A DNA stretch of 64,000 bases from Candidula unifasciata (GCA_905116865.2 CAJHNH020001097.1:200744-264743), one strand, 5' to 3'; shown: positions 12,060 through 24,559, counted from the first letter of the stretch. The notes: generated from the letters alone by a model not told the origin. Numbers and translations: made by a program.

Positions 12060-12500
12060 TTTGTGAATCACTAAATGTGTGTTTGTTCCGGAAGCTGCCA
12101 AACAACCCATACGTTCTATTTTTTTACTGGGGTAAGTCAGAATAGTGGCAGTGCCGCAGGTAGGACAATTCTCAAGTTCTGACCTAAATCAAACAATGCA
12201 GACTATCAGATAATTGAAAGATGGTTACAGAAATAAAACAAAAAGATAACCAACCCAAAATAGTAAACTAGACAAAAACACAGATTTATAACAGTAACAT
12301 ATTGGATATTGCATACAACATGCATTAATTTGTTTAAGCTAACAACCCTTTCTCTGCTTAACCAAACTTCGTCTCCGCTGTTCGTCATTTAATTCATACT
12401 GAAGCATTTGAACTTAACATAGATAAAGTAATTATGCAAGTTAAAAATGTAAAAATGATTTTGAAGACAAAATGTGTGGTAAACACACACAAAATAATCA
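12060..12500. other. Intergenic, nothing recognised
   Basis: AT-rich sequence between the GM2A-like 3' end and the first LINE fragment. Confidence 0.4.
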
Positions 12501-12504
12501 CTAC

Positions 12505-13470
12505 ATTTTATTCATCATCATCATGTAGCAGGTCCTTTGCAGAACGTCGCTCTCATCACGGTCTACATGAAAGAAACTCGGTCTATGGCCAGCTTTCCCG
12601 CCTCATGCACTTTCAAACTCAAGTAGTCACTTTTATCCTGTGCCCATCTTCGTGTTGGTCGGCCCCTCCCCCTCCTTCCTGGTACCATGCACTCTACTAA
12701 AAAATTTTTCCAATCTGTCGTGGCACTTGATATGACCAAAATATTTCAGCTTCCGAAACAGGATGCTGTTTGTTAGCCAATCTTACTTGATGTTAAGATC
12801 TTTCAAGATGTCAGTATTTCTCCTCTTTTTCGTCCAAGATATTTTGAGAATCTTTCTATAGCATTTCAGCTCAAAAGCCCCTATCATCTTTTATAAGGAC
12901 TGGGAAATATTCTACGACTCACATCCGTATGTTGCTACAGGGAAGATGCATGCTCTCAAAATTCTAATTTTGATCTCTAATGTGGTGCTTAAACATAGAC
13001 TTTTAATGCTGTCTAATCTTTGCATGCTATGGCCATCCTCCTTTTAATTTCTGTCAAACAGTCTCCATTGCTATTTATTATAGAGCCTAGGTATTCAAAG
13101 TTTGAGACATTTTCAATTTCTTCACCATTTATTGTTATTTTTGGGTGACAGTCAGTTTTATCTGTGGACATTATTTTCGTTTTCTTCAAATTCAAGAAGA
13201 GAATTTGATCTTCACTGTGCTTTCAGACAGACAATGTTAAGTATTCTATTCCCCTTACGCTGTTCGAAAGAAGGACTGTGTCATCTGTGTAGCAAAAGTT
13301 TCCGAGCTGATCATAACAGTGATTTCTGACGCCTCTCATTATATTTTCTGCGTATATATTGATTAGGTATGGTGAGGGAATGCACCCCTGCCTCACTCAA
13401 TTTTGCACCTCGAACCAATCCGATGTTCACCAGCTGCTCTGGTGAATGCTTGTTGTTCATGATAAAGATT
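12505..13470 (-). mobile_element. RTE-like LINE reverse transcriptase fragment with (ATG)n tail
   Basis: The minus strand, with frameshifts, gives YTDDTVLLSNS (a variant of the YADD catalytic motif), then [11 protein letters not shown], then [20 protein letters not shown], then ACIFPVATYGCES and LKYFGHIKCHDRLEK. This is the palm-thumb-connection order of an RTE-type reverse transcriptase. It ends in a short ATG/CAT repeat at about 12510-12525, a 3' tail typical of these elements. 5'-truncated. Confidence 0.85.
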
Positions 13471-13554
13471 TTCTTTTAAATGCATCAAATGCGCGGGAAC
13501 GCAATACTTATCATAATAGCCTGCTGTTTCTGATGTTGACACAATATTATTAGT

Positions 13555-14115
13555 TCAAAAGAGCCCAGAATATGATACCACAACATCCAGCATACGAATG
13601 GGGGTAGAAGCGGTCATGCGGCTTCCCGCTGGCTAGAGAACACGACACACACACACACATCGGGATTGTAACTGACTCAGCAAGCATGCTGAGGATCATC
13701 AGGACAGGCATGCTTCGTGCAGAGTGGCATGCCTCGCAGCGGAGGACACGAGTATTGTCTGGATTTTTTTCACTAGGGGCATGCCGGTGTATTGGAAAAT
13801 GAAAAGACAGACAGACTGGCTGGCTCTGCACAGCTTGGTGGAATACTGATGCATGATAAGGCAGACGTGGTTAGTGCCTTGTGGGAGAGCTTGTACAGTT
13901 CGGAGGAGCAGATTAATCACCACAGTGTTGTGAGATTAATTGATGCAGGTGGGTTGACGAGAGGTTCTTGCAGATGCTGAGGCTCAGAAGAAAGGCAAGA
14001 CGAAGGTTTAATCAGAATGCTACTGGCACCATAAGTATCGGAACTCTTCGCTGGCTGCTGAAGATAAGGACAAAGCGCTTATGGTAATGCCCCGAGTGCT
14101 GTGATGTCGGTTCTT
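13555..14115 (+). mobile_element. LINE RNase H and C-terminal fragment
   Basis: Plus-strand pieces read IVTDSASMLRIIRTGMLRAE, then RLAGSAQLGGILMHDKADVV, then SALWESLYSSEEQINHHSVV, then IGTLRWLLKIRTKRLW and CPECCDVGS. This is the distal RNase H domain and the end of ORF2. Frameshifted and inactive. The same tail recurs at 14.9, 17.9, 20.4 and 21.7 kb. Confidence 0.8.
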
Positions 14116-14239
14116 GAACATATCAAATCAAATGACACTAATTTTGAAATTGAATGGATAATTATGTCTCACTCTCCAAACAATAATATTACACTCCATA
14201 TCAAACTTGATGGAAGCTGAAAAGAGCATATTCCTGGCA

Positions 14240-14905
14240 TTGTTGACACATTAGTCAGAACACTGACTAACGAAAATACAGATCGAGGTAATGCCATAGT
14301 TCACACGGATGGTTCAGTAAATAGGGTCAAGCGAAGTGCATGAGCATTCACAGTAAGCTCAAAAAGGGGGGGGGGGGGGGACCATCAAGGAGATGAATGG
14401 CGCCTTTGCTGTTGCAAGTAGTAGCTTTACATTAGAAACTATGCCTGTAACCAGGGCATTAGCATTGCTTGGTACTCAAAAGTTCACAAACATGTGCATT
14501 TTTAGTGACTCAGAATGTGCTTCAAAAATTCCAAGCTGGATTTATCAGGCAAGAATGGATTGCAACACTAAGCACTTCACGAATACCTGCTCTAACGTGC
14601 ACCTTTGTGCCAGGTTATGTGGGTGTGCAAGGGAATGAACGTGCAGACTATTTGGCTGACACTGCGGTGGTTATAGCTGGCCCAGTACCGAGGAACACGA
14701 TAAAGGACATGACTCCGAATCCCTGTCTAGACTGATGGACATGGGAGTGCAGCCTAGAGCTGCAAGAAATTAATATTTTACTAAGGGGACAACATGTTTC
14801 ATTAACCATACAGAACGGGCGTCATCAGTCGTTTTACACTTGTGGGGCTTTTGAGGAGGAGATCGGAGCACCTATGTGTCTGTCCGGAGTGCTGTGATGA
14901 TAATT
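14240..14905 (+). mobile_element. LINE RNase H domain fragment
   Basis: The plus strand shows HTDGSVNRVKRSA, a poly(G) run at 14366-14379, then MPVTRALALLGTQKFTNMCI, FSDSE, then VPGYVGVQGNERADYLADTA and a final SEHLCVCPECCDDN. The catalytic Asp and Glu positions of RNase H are present but the frame is broken several times. Related to the minus-strand copy at 4012-4735. Confidence 0.85.
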
Positions 14906-15091
14906 CTTTCTAATCACCAAACATTGATCACTGCCGAAATTCTACTGCCCTGTGCAGCTGCAAATTCTATTTCTTCATTTCGTGACGTATCTGCTTTTGG
15001 TGCCACACGGTGTCTCATGTTTACACAAGATAGGCAATTGAGCTACGGTGTAAAAAACTAAAACCAAAAATGACTTGACTGACTGACTTTC

Positions 15092-15292
15092 TACCCCACC
15101 AGGACATCACACAAGCTGTAAACACCTAATGACACAAAGTGCCACCATGTGGATGAGGATCGCCGTGGAGAGGTCCCAGAAACCGCGTTCAGACAATTGG
15201 CCATATTTATGGCCTGCCTATATTGCGGCTCTGGCAAAAGCCAGGGTGGGGCCTCAAATAACGAAAAATTCCATCCTTAAAAGGACGTGAAA
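15092..15292 (+). repeat. Dispersed 200-bp repeat, copy 1
   Basis: It runs from TACCCCACCAGGACATCACA through a near-palindrome close to TGACACAAAGTGCCACC to AAAGCCAGGGTGGGGCCTC. Further copies or parts lie at 16.9, 25.6, 26.5, 41.5, 41.8 and 42.0 kb. No coding content; class unknown. Confidence 0.8.
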
Positions 15293-16239
15293 GTTGATAT
15301 GTTATAAACCAAAAATAACGTGTGTACCCTATTAAAGGAAGCGGCTTAGCCAACTCTTGCACGCATTTTCAGGGTTGGGAGGGGTTTAAGGTGCGTGTCC
15401 CAGGACTTGCAGCATCAGCAGGCAAACGTCTGACGCTACAAACACTAACCTGGCTGCTAAATGTTCCAGCAGCAACGTACCAAAAGAAACGAAAAGTGCG
15501 TGTACAAAATGCAAAACCAGTCTGGAAACTCTGGACGTAAGGAGAAACACGGGAAAGACTGGGTGGCAGCAAACTGTCCGGTCGCTTCTAAATTAAACTG
15601 ATGTTTAAAAAATGCCATAATCTTTATAACAATACAGCAGCTCTGTAACAAGCGTCGCGGGGAATAACTGTTGACATAATATTGCTGAATGCATAACTCT
15701 GGCTGGGTCTTGTACAGCGGTATCCAATCCAAAAATAAAAGGGGGATGGGGTGGGGAAAAAGGGGGAGGGGGTAGGGAATATTGGGTGGCGGCCTAATCA
15801 ATTTTGAAAGTAAATGCATTTGTAGTTATTTTTTTTTTTTTTCCGTTATACGTACATTTTATTTTAGTTTTAAAAAAGAAATTAAAAACTATTTATTAAA
15901 CACGACGATGGGGAAATTTTTGTTTTCAGGAGCAGTTTGCACATTTACCGGTAAAAGTCATGTTAATATGTTATCAGGCTCTTTCATTATAGATAACGAA
16001 CACTTTCTAAAACACAAACAATAGATTTTCTGACTCTCTGTTTCCTTTATGGCGAAAGCTACTGTCCTCCTCTCCTAAATCATATTTTGTTATGTTAACA
16101 AGGAAGAGCGGAGCGAGAGTTGGTGGAGGGGGTGGTCCTGCCACATATTTAAGGGAGGGACCGTGGAGGTATACCAATATACTAAAAAGGGTTAGAGGTG
16201 CGACCTGAAAAAAAGTAGAAAATCACATTTTTAATATCA
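15293..16239. other. Unassigned sequence
   Basis: A short open stretch at 15322-15540 has no recognisable domain. G/A-rich tract near 15740-15780. No repeats matched. Confidence 0.35.
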
Positions 16240-16244
16240 GGAGA

Positions 16245-16335
16245 GCCACCGTGGAATGGCGGTTAGAGGTTGCCGGCGGGATTCTGACCACATCATCAAT
16301 GGAGTGCCCGTTGGTCATCAAAATATCGGTCTAGC
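16245..16335 (-). repeat. Single-copy relative of the 40-bp satellite, minus orientation
   Basis: GCCGGCGGGATTCTGACCAC and the following bases are the reverse complement of the GTGGTCAGCATCACGCCGGC edge of the 60.7-62.2 kb satellite. It occurs once here, not in tandem. Confidence 0.55.
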
Positions 16336-16514
16336 ACTGTATAAACAATTTTTTACTGTGGCGGAGAACGGATATTTACTTGACTTGTACTTGCTCTCGT
16401 AACGCCGAGATTTTAACTAAGATTTCAGTCATCTGTTCCAATTGTTTGTATGCCCCAAACACGAGACAGTAATTGGTCACAGAGAATGAGAGAGATTAAC
16501 TCAAAATAATAGAC

Positions 16515-16540
16515 AAAAACCTTAACACCCCCCCCCCTCC
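16515..16540. repeat. Poly(C) tract
   Basis: C-rich homopolymer run of 9-11 bases with flanking CCCTCC. Confidence 0.7.
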
Positions 16541-16894
16541 CCTTTTCCTCCCGCACATACATATATAGAGAAGAAGAAGAAGGCATATTTATATATAAGC
16601 GCGCGCATACATACACAGGAAGAAATATTCGGGCTTGGAAAGATATTTCTGAGGAGAGAGAAAATTATTAGGAAAATAAAAAATACTGTTAATGTTACAC
16701 CATCAATTTCCGGTTCCGACATTCCGAATGAAGTTGACTTTCTTCGATGACATCTAGTCTTGCAGTGATTTCAAGGAGGCATCCACCTTATGGTTTGCTG
16801 GCTGAGAAGACTTTGTATGGCTACGACATTCACTCGAAGTATCCAGTATTTCTGACTCAGTTTGTGTTATTATGTCTATCGTTTCGTCCTTTTT

Positions 16895-17060
16895 AGGATG
16901 ATATTTTTTTGTTATTTGAAGCCCCACCCTGGCTTTTTCCAGTAGCCGCAATATAGGCAGGCCATAAATATGACCAATTGTCTGAACGCGGTTTCTGGGA
17001 CCTCTCCATGGCGAATGCTGCATTTAAGGATGTAACAGACGTCCTCAAAAAAAATTATAA
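16895..17060 (-). repeat. Dispersed 200-bp repeat, copy 2 (partial)
   Basis: It reads on the minus strand like the copy at 15092-15292: GAGAGGTCCCAGAAACCGCG, then ACAATTGGTCATATTTATGG, then GCCAGGGTGGGGCTTCAAAT. The first third is missing. Confidence 0.75.
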
Positions 17061-17439
17061 AACGATCTGAGGACGAGACTGACCATCTCTCTAGAGCAGT
17101 GTCCCCCAAACGTTACAGCCCAATCGTCCCCTTTTCAATTAAAAAATTAATTCCCTGGCAATATCATCAGTACCATCACCATGCGCCTCACCATGCACAT
17201 GACGAAACCATCCAAGTATTTATTTCTTTGCCCTTTCCTGCATTCTTTACATTAATTACATTCTCGAGTCTCTTCCTGTCTTTAAAATATACGTTCTATA
17301 ATTGAACAACAGAAAAATGCACTGACAACTTTCGTACTCCACTTCTGCCTTCCTAAGTCGTACAACATAGCCACACCAGGGGAGATAACGAGGAGCTGGT
17401 ATTGTCTCAGTAGCATATGTTTCAATCTAGGTCAGCTTT

Positions 17440-17930
17440 ATCAGACAAGAATGGCTTGTCTGTCCTTTATCTTTGTGTCCAGGCAATGTTGGTGATTGAG
17501 GCAATGAGCGTGCAGATTGTCTAACGGACAATGGGGTCATAATGGCAGCTGTGGAACTGGTGAAGACCAACATAGGGCAGGTCACAGAATAAAGTATAGT
17601 AACACGAGTCCTGTAAGTTACCTCAGTTTTACTCCTACCTAAATATATCATGAAACCTAAGACCACACGAATCCACACAAACACACAAAAAAACACGAAC
17701 ACACTGTGTATCCATACATTGAAAGAGTAATTCTGTGGGTACCGAGCAGTAGTTCTGGTCGCTGTTTAAAAAAGGGTGTTTGGGGGGGGGGGGCATACCT
17801 TAATGCAGAAAGAAACAACCCTGGTTGCAGCTGATAATATTAGTTTGGGAAAACTTTGTTGGCTGCTGAAGAAGGGGACAGAGCACGCATGGGAATGCCC
17901 CTAGTGAAACAACGCCAGTTCTTGGTTCAC
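17440..17930 (+). mobile_element. LINE RNase H remnant
   Basis: The plus strand shows GNERADCLTDNG after a degraded CPGNVG block, then after about 300 bases NISLGKLCWLLKKGTEHAWE, the ORF2 tail shared with neighbouring copies. Stops and frame breaks throughout, and a poly(G) run at 17778-17791. Confidence 0.65.
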
Positions 17931-18464
17931 TCCATTCTCCTAAACTATTATGCCGAATCTTCCAACACCTTCTCCATTAGTATCATCTGAAGTCTTCTGT
18001 CCTCTAACTGTTCTATTTGGGACAGTGAGAATAATTACTTTGCTAGAACTTATTCGGAAGAGTGCACATCATATCTATAAACAGATTTTAATTTTTATTT
18101 CATCAAAGGGCAGAAAGCTCGCACTGAATGATCTCAGAAACACCCAAGGAGACAATTTCTGAAGCCTACAGTGACCCTCAGCGATCTGCATGAATTATTC
18201 GTGACCCCCAGCAGGTGGGGATACTCACAGATGATTCCAAAGACGCAAGTGGAAACTCCACGCAAGAAAGCTTCTATTGACGACAAGCAGAAGCCGGTGA
18301 CTACAGGCTATAACGCAATTCTATACAACGTCTGTCTTGTATTTAGCCTAACGTCTGCATTCCCTGGTATTTGATTAGTTTTGGTCAAGGCTTGAGAGAT
18401 CATCACTGTAAGAGACGACACCAGTGTATATATGTTAATACATTACTGGAAGTCTCCCTCTAAC

Positions 18465-18665
18465 ACACACAGTCACGCACATTCACGCACACGCACTCAC
18501 ACACGCACACTCCCACACACACGCGCGCATACGCACACACTCACTCTCACACACACATACACACTCACACACGCATACTCCCACACGCACACGCGCGCAC
18601 ACGCACACACTCACACACTCTCACACACACACTCACACACACACTCACGCACACATACACACTAA
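18465..18665. repeat. (CA)n-rich tract
   Basis: Compound CACACA/CACGCA/CACTCA simple repeat of about 200 bases. Confidence 0.9.
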
Positions 18666-18796
18666 ATAAAAAATCATTTCCAGCTAGTCCATGAAGGAAT
18701 AATGGATATAATTTAGTGGAAAACAAACTAGATGCCGCCAACGTCAGCGTTAGGCAGATGGTACAACATAGTCTCTGTGTGGCTTCTGGAGCCCTA

Positions 18797-18824
18797 TTGT
18801 GTGTGTGTGTGTGGGGGGGGGGGC
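18797..18824. repeat. (GT)n followed by poly(G)
   Basis: About eight GT units directly followed by a run of ten G. Confidence 0.8.
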
Positions 18825-18829
18825 AGAGA

Positions 18830-19570
18830 GTAGGGGTAACTTAATTTTGTTAAAAAATGATATCAAAGTGATTGGGATTAGCTGAAGTGAAACAATGTTT
18901 TTATATAACACAGCAGCATTGTTAACATCAGATGGAGGATCACTTCAGTGAAATGTAGAATAGATCTATCGAAAGCTCCATTGAGCAGAATTAATAATAT
19001 TTCATGCTTTATTTCTCAGTCAGCTGAAATAAGCGGGCGCGTGTAGGGCTTGTTAGTGCTAATGCGGATACAAAGAAGTTTATTGTTTACATTTGAAGAA
19101 ATATTAATTGAATTATTACTGCCACGATTGAATTCATTTTTACAGTGTTCTATTCAAACCCGTTCCAATAAATTTATGAAACATCAACATGAATGGCAGT
19201 ATTAAACAAAGACTTCATTTTGAATAAATTATGGAAAAAAAAAAAAAAAAAAAAAAAAACTAATCGTAGGCATTCCAACTACTTAGGTAGGCAGCTAATA
19301 GGGTTCATAAAACAAACAAAAAAAGATATAGAAAAAAAAAAATCGTATTTGCTGACTGAATAAAAAGTGTTAAATTACGTCTGCATCTGTCTGACGAGGT
19401 TGCCCATTTAAGACTTTTTTTTTTCAAGAAGTCGAACAAATGAAAATCACTGTAGGCTGAATGCTGGAGAATTTCCCACTTCCTCTTTTAATAAGTCTTA
19501 TAGCAAAATCTTTGTAACACGCGGACCAGCATTTTTATACAACAGATTCACACTACTTGAAAGCAGTCAG
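18830..19570. other. Unassigned AT-rich sequence
   Basis: Only a long poly(A) run at 19233-19259 stands out. No coding or repeat match. Confidence 0.4.
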
Positions 19571-19589
19571 GGACGTTTATTTCTTTAGG

Positions 19590-20500
19590 CTTGATGCAGC
19601 TTGTTCAGTATTTCCAAGATGTGAGAGATAGGGGAAAAAAACAGTCCACGAGCTACAAGCGACAGTAGACAAAGTGATGGACTGGTGTACACAAATGAGT
19701 GCCCTCGTCCACCAAGAGAAAACGTCCGTTGTGTGGTGTTCTCTAGACAACAGGATTGTTAAAGCTGTTGTCCCAAGTCTCACGATACATGGAAGAAACG
19801 TCAACAGACAGAACATACTGAACTATCCGAGAATCACTTCCAAAAAGGCAACTTCAAGGATATCCCTTTTTGGAGATAGTTGTGACAAGATGAAAAAAGG
19901 GCTCAATACATCCAGGATAAAAATGAAGATGGAGACAGTAACGGCAGCTTTCCTATGGCCTGAGAGCAGCACAGCCCGACATAACATAATTGTAACAGAG
20001 CGTGCTTCGAAACATTGAAACTGGTGTCCTCATGGCAGAGTGGCTTGCAACAATTGATAAGTCCCAGATCAATAGCATATAATTCATTTTTCTGTCCAAG
20101 ATATTAGGATTGCGATGCAACTAGCAGGCTGATAGACAAGCTGCTGCAACGTCTCTGGGCGGTGAACTACAATATGATAAACTGATGTGATAAAGGCTCT
20201 ATGGAAATAAATGGACACTGCAAAATAAGAGACAGGTAATCTATAAACTTGAACAAAGAAGACACAAACAATAGTCTGCACAATTTATTGACTGGCATAT
20301 TTCGCTGTATCTCGTCAGGTGTATACTACAGTAACAAGGTTCTGAAGAGGTTCTGGAAGATACTGAAGGGGAAACAGGAGCGGACTTTTAATCAGGTTGC
20401 AGCTGGTGCTACTAGCATCTCAGCTATTCTTTGGTTACCGAAGAACTGGACGGAGAACGAGTGGGAATGTCACGAGTGCAGTAATGTAAGTTCTTGATTG
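19590..20500 (+). mobile_element. LINE reverse transcriptase thumb to ORF2 end, degraded
   Basis: The plus strand reads LQATVDKVMDWCTQMSALVH, QEKTSVVWCSLDN, then PSLTIHGRNVNRQ. This is the WC....L..N..KT..M.FSL block after the catalytic site of I/Jockey-like reverse transcriptases. Further on come QADRQAAATSLGGELQYDKL (distal RNase H) and ATSISAILWLPKNWTENEWE with CHECSNVSS (ORF2 tail). Order is preserved over 900 bases with many lesions. Confidence 0.75.
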
Positions 20501-20823
20501 ATTGATTCATTCATTCAAGCGACTCAGTGCACTTAAGACTATTTCTGCAATGTACATATAGCAGAGAATACTTTTTTTTACTACATCAGCACTTGATTCT
20601 CTCAGTGATTTAATTATGGACTATGACTACTCACTGTCTGCAGTTCATTCTGGGATGTACCAGAGACACCTCAATAGTATGTATACGATACATCCTTTGT
20701 TTGTCGACTGTTCCAGGTAGGCTCAATGTGATGCAGGCGAAGTCATACATCAGAGTAGTTGCAGCCACCGATCACATTTTGCAGAATCACTAGACGCAGT
20801 TAGGAGTCGGCTGTTGAAAAGTA

Positions 20824-21022
20824 GGAAGTCATGGATGGCTCAGGTGGAGGACACTATAAGAGGGAAGCCATGGAGGGCTCAGGTGGAGGACACGATAAGA
20901 GAGACGTCATGGATGGCTCAGGGTGGGGACACGATAAGATGGAAGTCATGGATGGCTCACGTGAAGGACACGATAAGAGGGGAGTCCTGGATGGCTCAGG
21001 TGGGGGACACGATAAGAGAGGT
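20824..21022. repeat. 39-bp minisatellite (5 copies)
   Basis: Five units of GTCATGGATGGCTCAGGTGG then AGGACACGATAAGAGGGAA. The period is divisible by three so two frames stay open. Not considered a gene. Confidence 0.9.
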
Positions 21023-21169
21023 TTGTATCCTGGAGAACATTAAGTTAAGGGAAGAGTTAGTCCGAATGCCAGCGAAAAGGTCAGATTCGTATAAAGTCAT
21101 AATCACGTGGAGACAGGGGCACAGAGAGTGGTCAACCCGTGCCACCGAGATGGAAATTCACTAATGCGC

Positions 21170-21750
21170 GTTCGGGTAATGTTATTATTTATACACAGAG
21201 TTCAGTGTCAAGAGGCAAAAGAAGTCGATGGGAATTCAAAGCAAAAGATTATGGCTGATATTTGGCTCAGGGGAGCCTAAAGTATGATACAACATCCAGC
21301 TTAAGATTGGAGGTGAAGGTAGTCACTGCTGCTTTTCGCTGGTCCCAGAACACGATACACACACGCAGAGGAGCAGAGTGGCATGCTTCGTTTCGGGGTC
21401 ACACTGAGGAGCGTTGTCTGGATCTTTTTTCAGGGCAATGCTTGTGTTTTAGGAAATAAACTTGCCGACAGAGTGACTGGTGGAATACTGATTTATGAAA
21501 AAGCAGATGCTGTTAAGGCTTTATGGGAGCACGTGTACCTGTCTGAGAAGCAAATGTTTCATTACAGTGTGGTGAAAGCGATGCAGCGTGGAGTGACAAG
21601 GGCATCTGGCTGATACTTGGCGCTCAGAGAAAAGGCAAGACGGACACATAATCAAACTACTATTGGCACCACTGGTATTAGAACTCTGTGCTAGCTGCTG
21701 AAGATAAGGACGGAGAGCTTATGTGAATACCCTGAGCGCTGTGATGGCAT
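21170..21750 (+). mobile_element. LINE RNase H and ORF2 tail fragment
   Basis: Plus-strand frames give LRLEVKVVTAAFRWSQNTIH, then NKLADRVTGGILIYEKADAV, KALWEHVYLSEKQMFHYSVV, then TGIRTLC and LLKIRTESLCEYPERCD. This is the same segment as 13555-14115 with independent lesions. Confidence 0.75.
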
Positions 21751-22109
21751 TTTTCGGATCAGCTCAACACCATCCCCTGAATTCCTCTGTGTGGTGGTGA
21801 GTCAACATTCGTGGTATCCCCTGTGAACACACATTCTGATATTGCAGTTTCTAGACAGCAACGTTTTAACTGCCCCCCACTAAAATATCGAAATCCTTCC
21901 CCAATTAGCAAATGCTTCGACAACGGTTCACCTGTATCTCTCATTCGTCTTCACTTCCTGTTTTACCCCTTCAGATGTCGAGGGAGATACAGGGTTTTGC
22001 TTCTTGCTCTCCTGGTCACCTCTACCATAAACACACAGAGCTATTGTAGAGTTTCTCTGATGTTATCTTTCTACATCATTGTCGTACACCCTTCGCCTCT
22101 TTCAGTTTA

Positions 22110-22345
22110 GGCTGTGTATAACATCTGTGGCTTGTGCATTGCGAACGCTCTTCGTAATGCAAGGGTGCCGGGTTCGATCTCAGCTGCAGGCCTTGCATCT
22201 TGCCTTGGTTTCGACAGTGGTATCAAGAAAGCCGACTATCCAGAAAGCAATGGCAAACTACTGGACGTAAATTTGTCTAGAAAACCACACAACAGCCAGG
22301 GCCTGCAAAAATTATGGACATGGCCGGCCTTAGAGTACCTGTCGT
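22110..22345 (+). mobile_element. tRNA-derived SINE, family 2, older copy
   Basis: A tRNA-like head (GTGGCTTGTGCATTGCGAAC ... GGGTTCGATCTC, a B-box match) is followed by AGAAAGCAATGGCAAACTAC and TTGTCTAGAAAACCACACAA. The same body is found in a clean insertion at 40448-40639 on the other strand. Confidence 0.65.
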
Positions 22346-22735
22346 GAACTCATGTCCTTTCCGAATACCTGGTGCTCAGTTTCTCGTCTTCAATACACAT
22401 TGTGTTTTACAGTACACTGCTTGCATTCACTGGTCAATATCCATCAAATGAAAGAAAATGAAGGATAACTTTTTGAGCTTCTTTTCACAAATTTTGAATC
22501 AACTCAGTCATTTTCACAACAGAAACAGAGCCTAAGCCTCATGAAACGACAAGCATGTGCTCTTTGATTCATTGGTCAGTACTAAATACATTAGATGATC
22601 ATGCTCAACGCACGAAAAGGGTTGAAACAACCGTTGGTTACATAATTACAGCCTGGATATGAAATAATGAGACGGTTAAATTATAGGCCACACACACAAA
22701 AAGACTATCCATGAAGCAACGCATGCCATCCAAAC

Positions 22736-22895
22736 ACCAAGACATCCAAACATCCAGACATCCATCTTTCCAGACATCCAAACATCCAAACATCCATCTT
22801 TTCAGACATCCAGACACCCAGACATATAGACACCCAGACATCCAGACATCCAGACATTCAGACATCAAGACATTCAGCCATCCAGACACCCTCCT
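22736..22895. repeat. 10-bp minisatellite CAGACATCCA
   Basis: About 16 short units of CATCCAGACA with A/C/T variants. Confidence 0.9.
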
Positions 22896-22919
22896 CTATG
22901 ATTTGGCAAATTTGTAACC

Positions 22920-23470
22920 ATATACCCGATGCGCGTAAGGACGAGTATAGGGATCTTTACTTTACTTCTTATCCGTTTAAAGCTGGATCGACCTGCCTGC
23001 CAAAGTCCTATTAAAAAGGTCATCTCTGTCAGGAACTCAACACACTCCTTCGCAAAGCCAATTGTGAACATTAATTTTGGTTTAAACTGAGCATCAGTGT
23101 TTGTCATATTCATCTGCCATTATCCTCGTAATCAAACATCGATCTTCGTGTATCCGTTATCTGACTTTAACAATGAGTTTATTATTATGAGAAGAAATAG
23201 GATGCCTCGGTCAAGCTACTTCTTCAGTAATGTTCACACAATTTTTGGATCGTGAATACCAACTCAAGCACGAGATAAACACTGATCCTCAAAAACGTAC
23301 CTCATCAGTTCAACTTCGAAGACCACATATCCTATTTTACCATGAGTTTGTTTAGATAACAAAATTCGTTTAAACATACATGATATTTTATGATGAACTG
23401 ATAAAGGTCCATAATAATGTATATATGGACAGCATTCCATGAGAAATTAATATAGAGAACGATATTATTT
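22920..23470. other. Unassigned sequence
   Basis: AT-rich, no open frame with domain signature, no matched repeat. Confidence 0.4.
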
Positions 23471-23483
23471 TGGAGTATACTAT

Positions 23484-23640
23484 CTTCTTTATATATAAAA
23501 ATCAAAGTTTGTGTGTTTGTTACCTGTAGATTTGGAAACTACTGAACCGATTTAGCTGAAATTTTCAGGATATGTTTGTTTTGATATCGACATTTAATTA
23601 AAGCCACGTTCGTAAATTCACATGAGCAGTTGTCGGAAAG
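23484..23640 (+). mobile_element. Possible Helitron-like 5' terminus
   Basis: TCTTCTTTATATATAAAAAT then GTTTGTGTGTTTGTT, then GGAAACTACTGAACCGATTT. A TC-start, a short TATATAAA stretch and the ACTACTGAACCGATTT line resemble 5' ends of invertebrate Helitrons. A relative lies at about 46700. No 3' CTRR hairpin end was located. Confidence 0.35.
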
Positions 23641-23885
23641 TACGACTTACACCATTCACAGGCGTGTACAGCAATCCAGCAATCTCTATATCTGCGCATG
23701 CAATGATTGCGACATTACCCGTGTTAGACACGTGCGATTTTTATTATTGTTCTGTTTCAAAAATACTTAAAGTTTATATCTGGGATATCTGTCTGTGAGA
23801 AAACAATTGCGGTTTGGATGTGTGTTAGAAACTTGACACAGTAGTCGGGACACATATCTCAAATAGTTTTTTGTTGTTGTTGTTG

Positions 23886-24073
23886 CTTAGAAGAAGTGGT
23901 TGGCTGGCCGAACGGTTAGACACTAGGCTCTCGTGTGGGAGACCAGGGCTCGAATCCCCATTACTGCATTTTTTTTTAAATGGGGGAAAACTAAAATCCA
24001 CATCTGCACTGTCGAGGTAACAGCACTAGCTATGTGTCCCTAAAAACTAAAAAAAAAAAAATAAAAAAAAAAG
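23886..24073 (+). mobile_element. tRNA-derived SINE, family 4
   Basis: A Leu/Ser-like A box (TGGCTGGCCGAACGGTTAGA) and a B box (GGGCTCGAATCCC) lie 35 bases apart. They are followed by an unrelated body and an A-rich tail with AAAATAAAAAA at about 24047-24073. No good cloverleaf 3' end, so a SINE rather than a tRNA gene. Confidence 0.6.
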
Positions 24074-24443
24074 TACAGTCATGTGGGTAAACCAGTTGAT
24101 AATAAAATGTGACCATTTCGCAACCAGAACTTTCCACTTGAGCTCAATCTGGTGAACAAAACACTTTATGCCGCTCCTTACGAGTTCCCTGATGTCATCC
24201 TCTCCGTTTCATAGCACGGCACGGCCTTGGTGGTGGTCATAGGTCGAGCCCTGGTTAAAAAGATCATTAATACAGCACAACTGGTAATGACCCACGGGCC
24301 ACCTACAAGGCAACTGTGGGCTGAATGCGGGCCGCCAGTTGAAAATCAAAGGTAAAGTCCTATTTTGCATTTCTGTTTGTATCTGTGTGTACTGTCTATT
24401 GAACTCGTTCTTTAGTGAGACTGTACGCCTTGACCTTATTGGC

Positions 24444-24447
<4 letters not shown>

Positions 24448-24497
<50 letters not shown>

Positions 24498-24543
24498 AAC
24501 TCTCTGTCTGTATGGGCACGTGTGTGTGTGTGTGTGTGTGTGT
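24448..24543. repeat. (TC)n and (GT)n microsatellites
   Basis: About 23 TC units at 24448-24493 and about 12 GT units at 24520-24543. Confidence 0.95.
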
Positions 24544-24559
24544 TCTCATTGTTCTGTTC

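Noticed and set aside
23896..23960. Functional tRNA gene
   Set aside because: A and B boxes are present but the acceptor stem does not pair, and an A-tailed body follows; SINE is the better reading.
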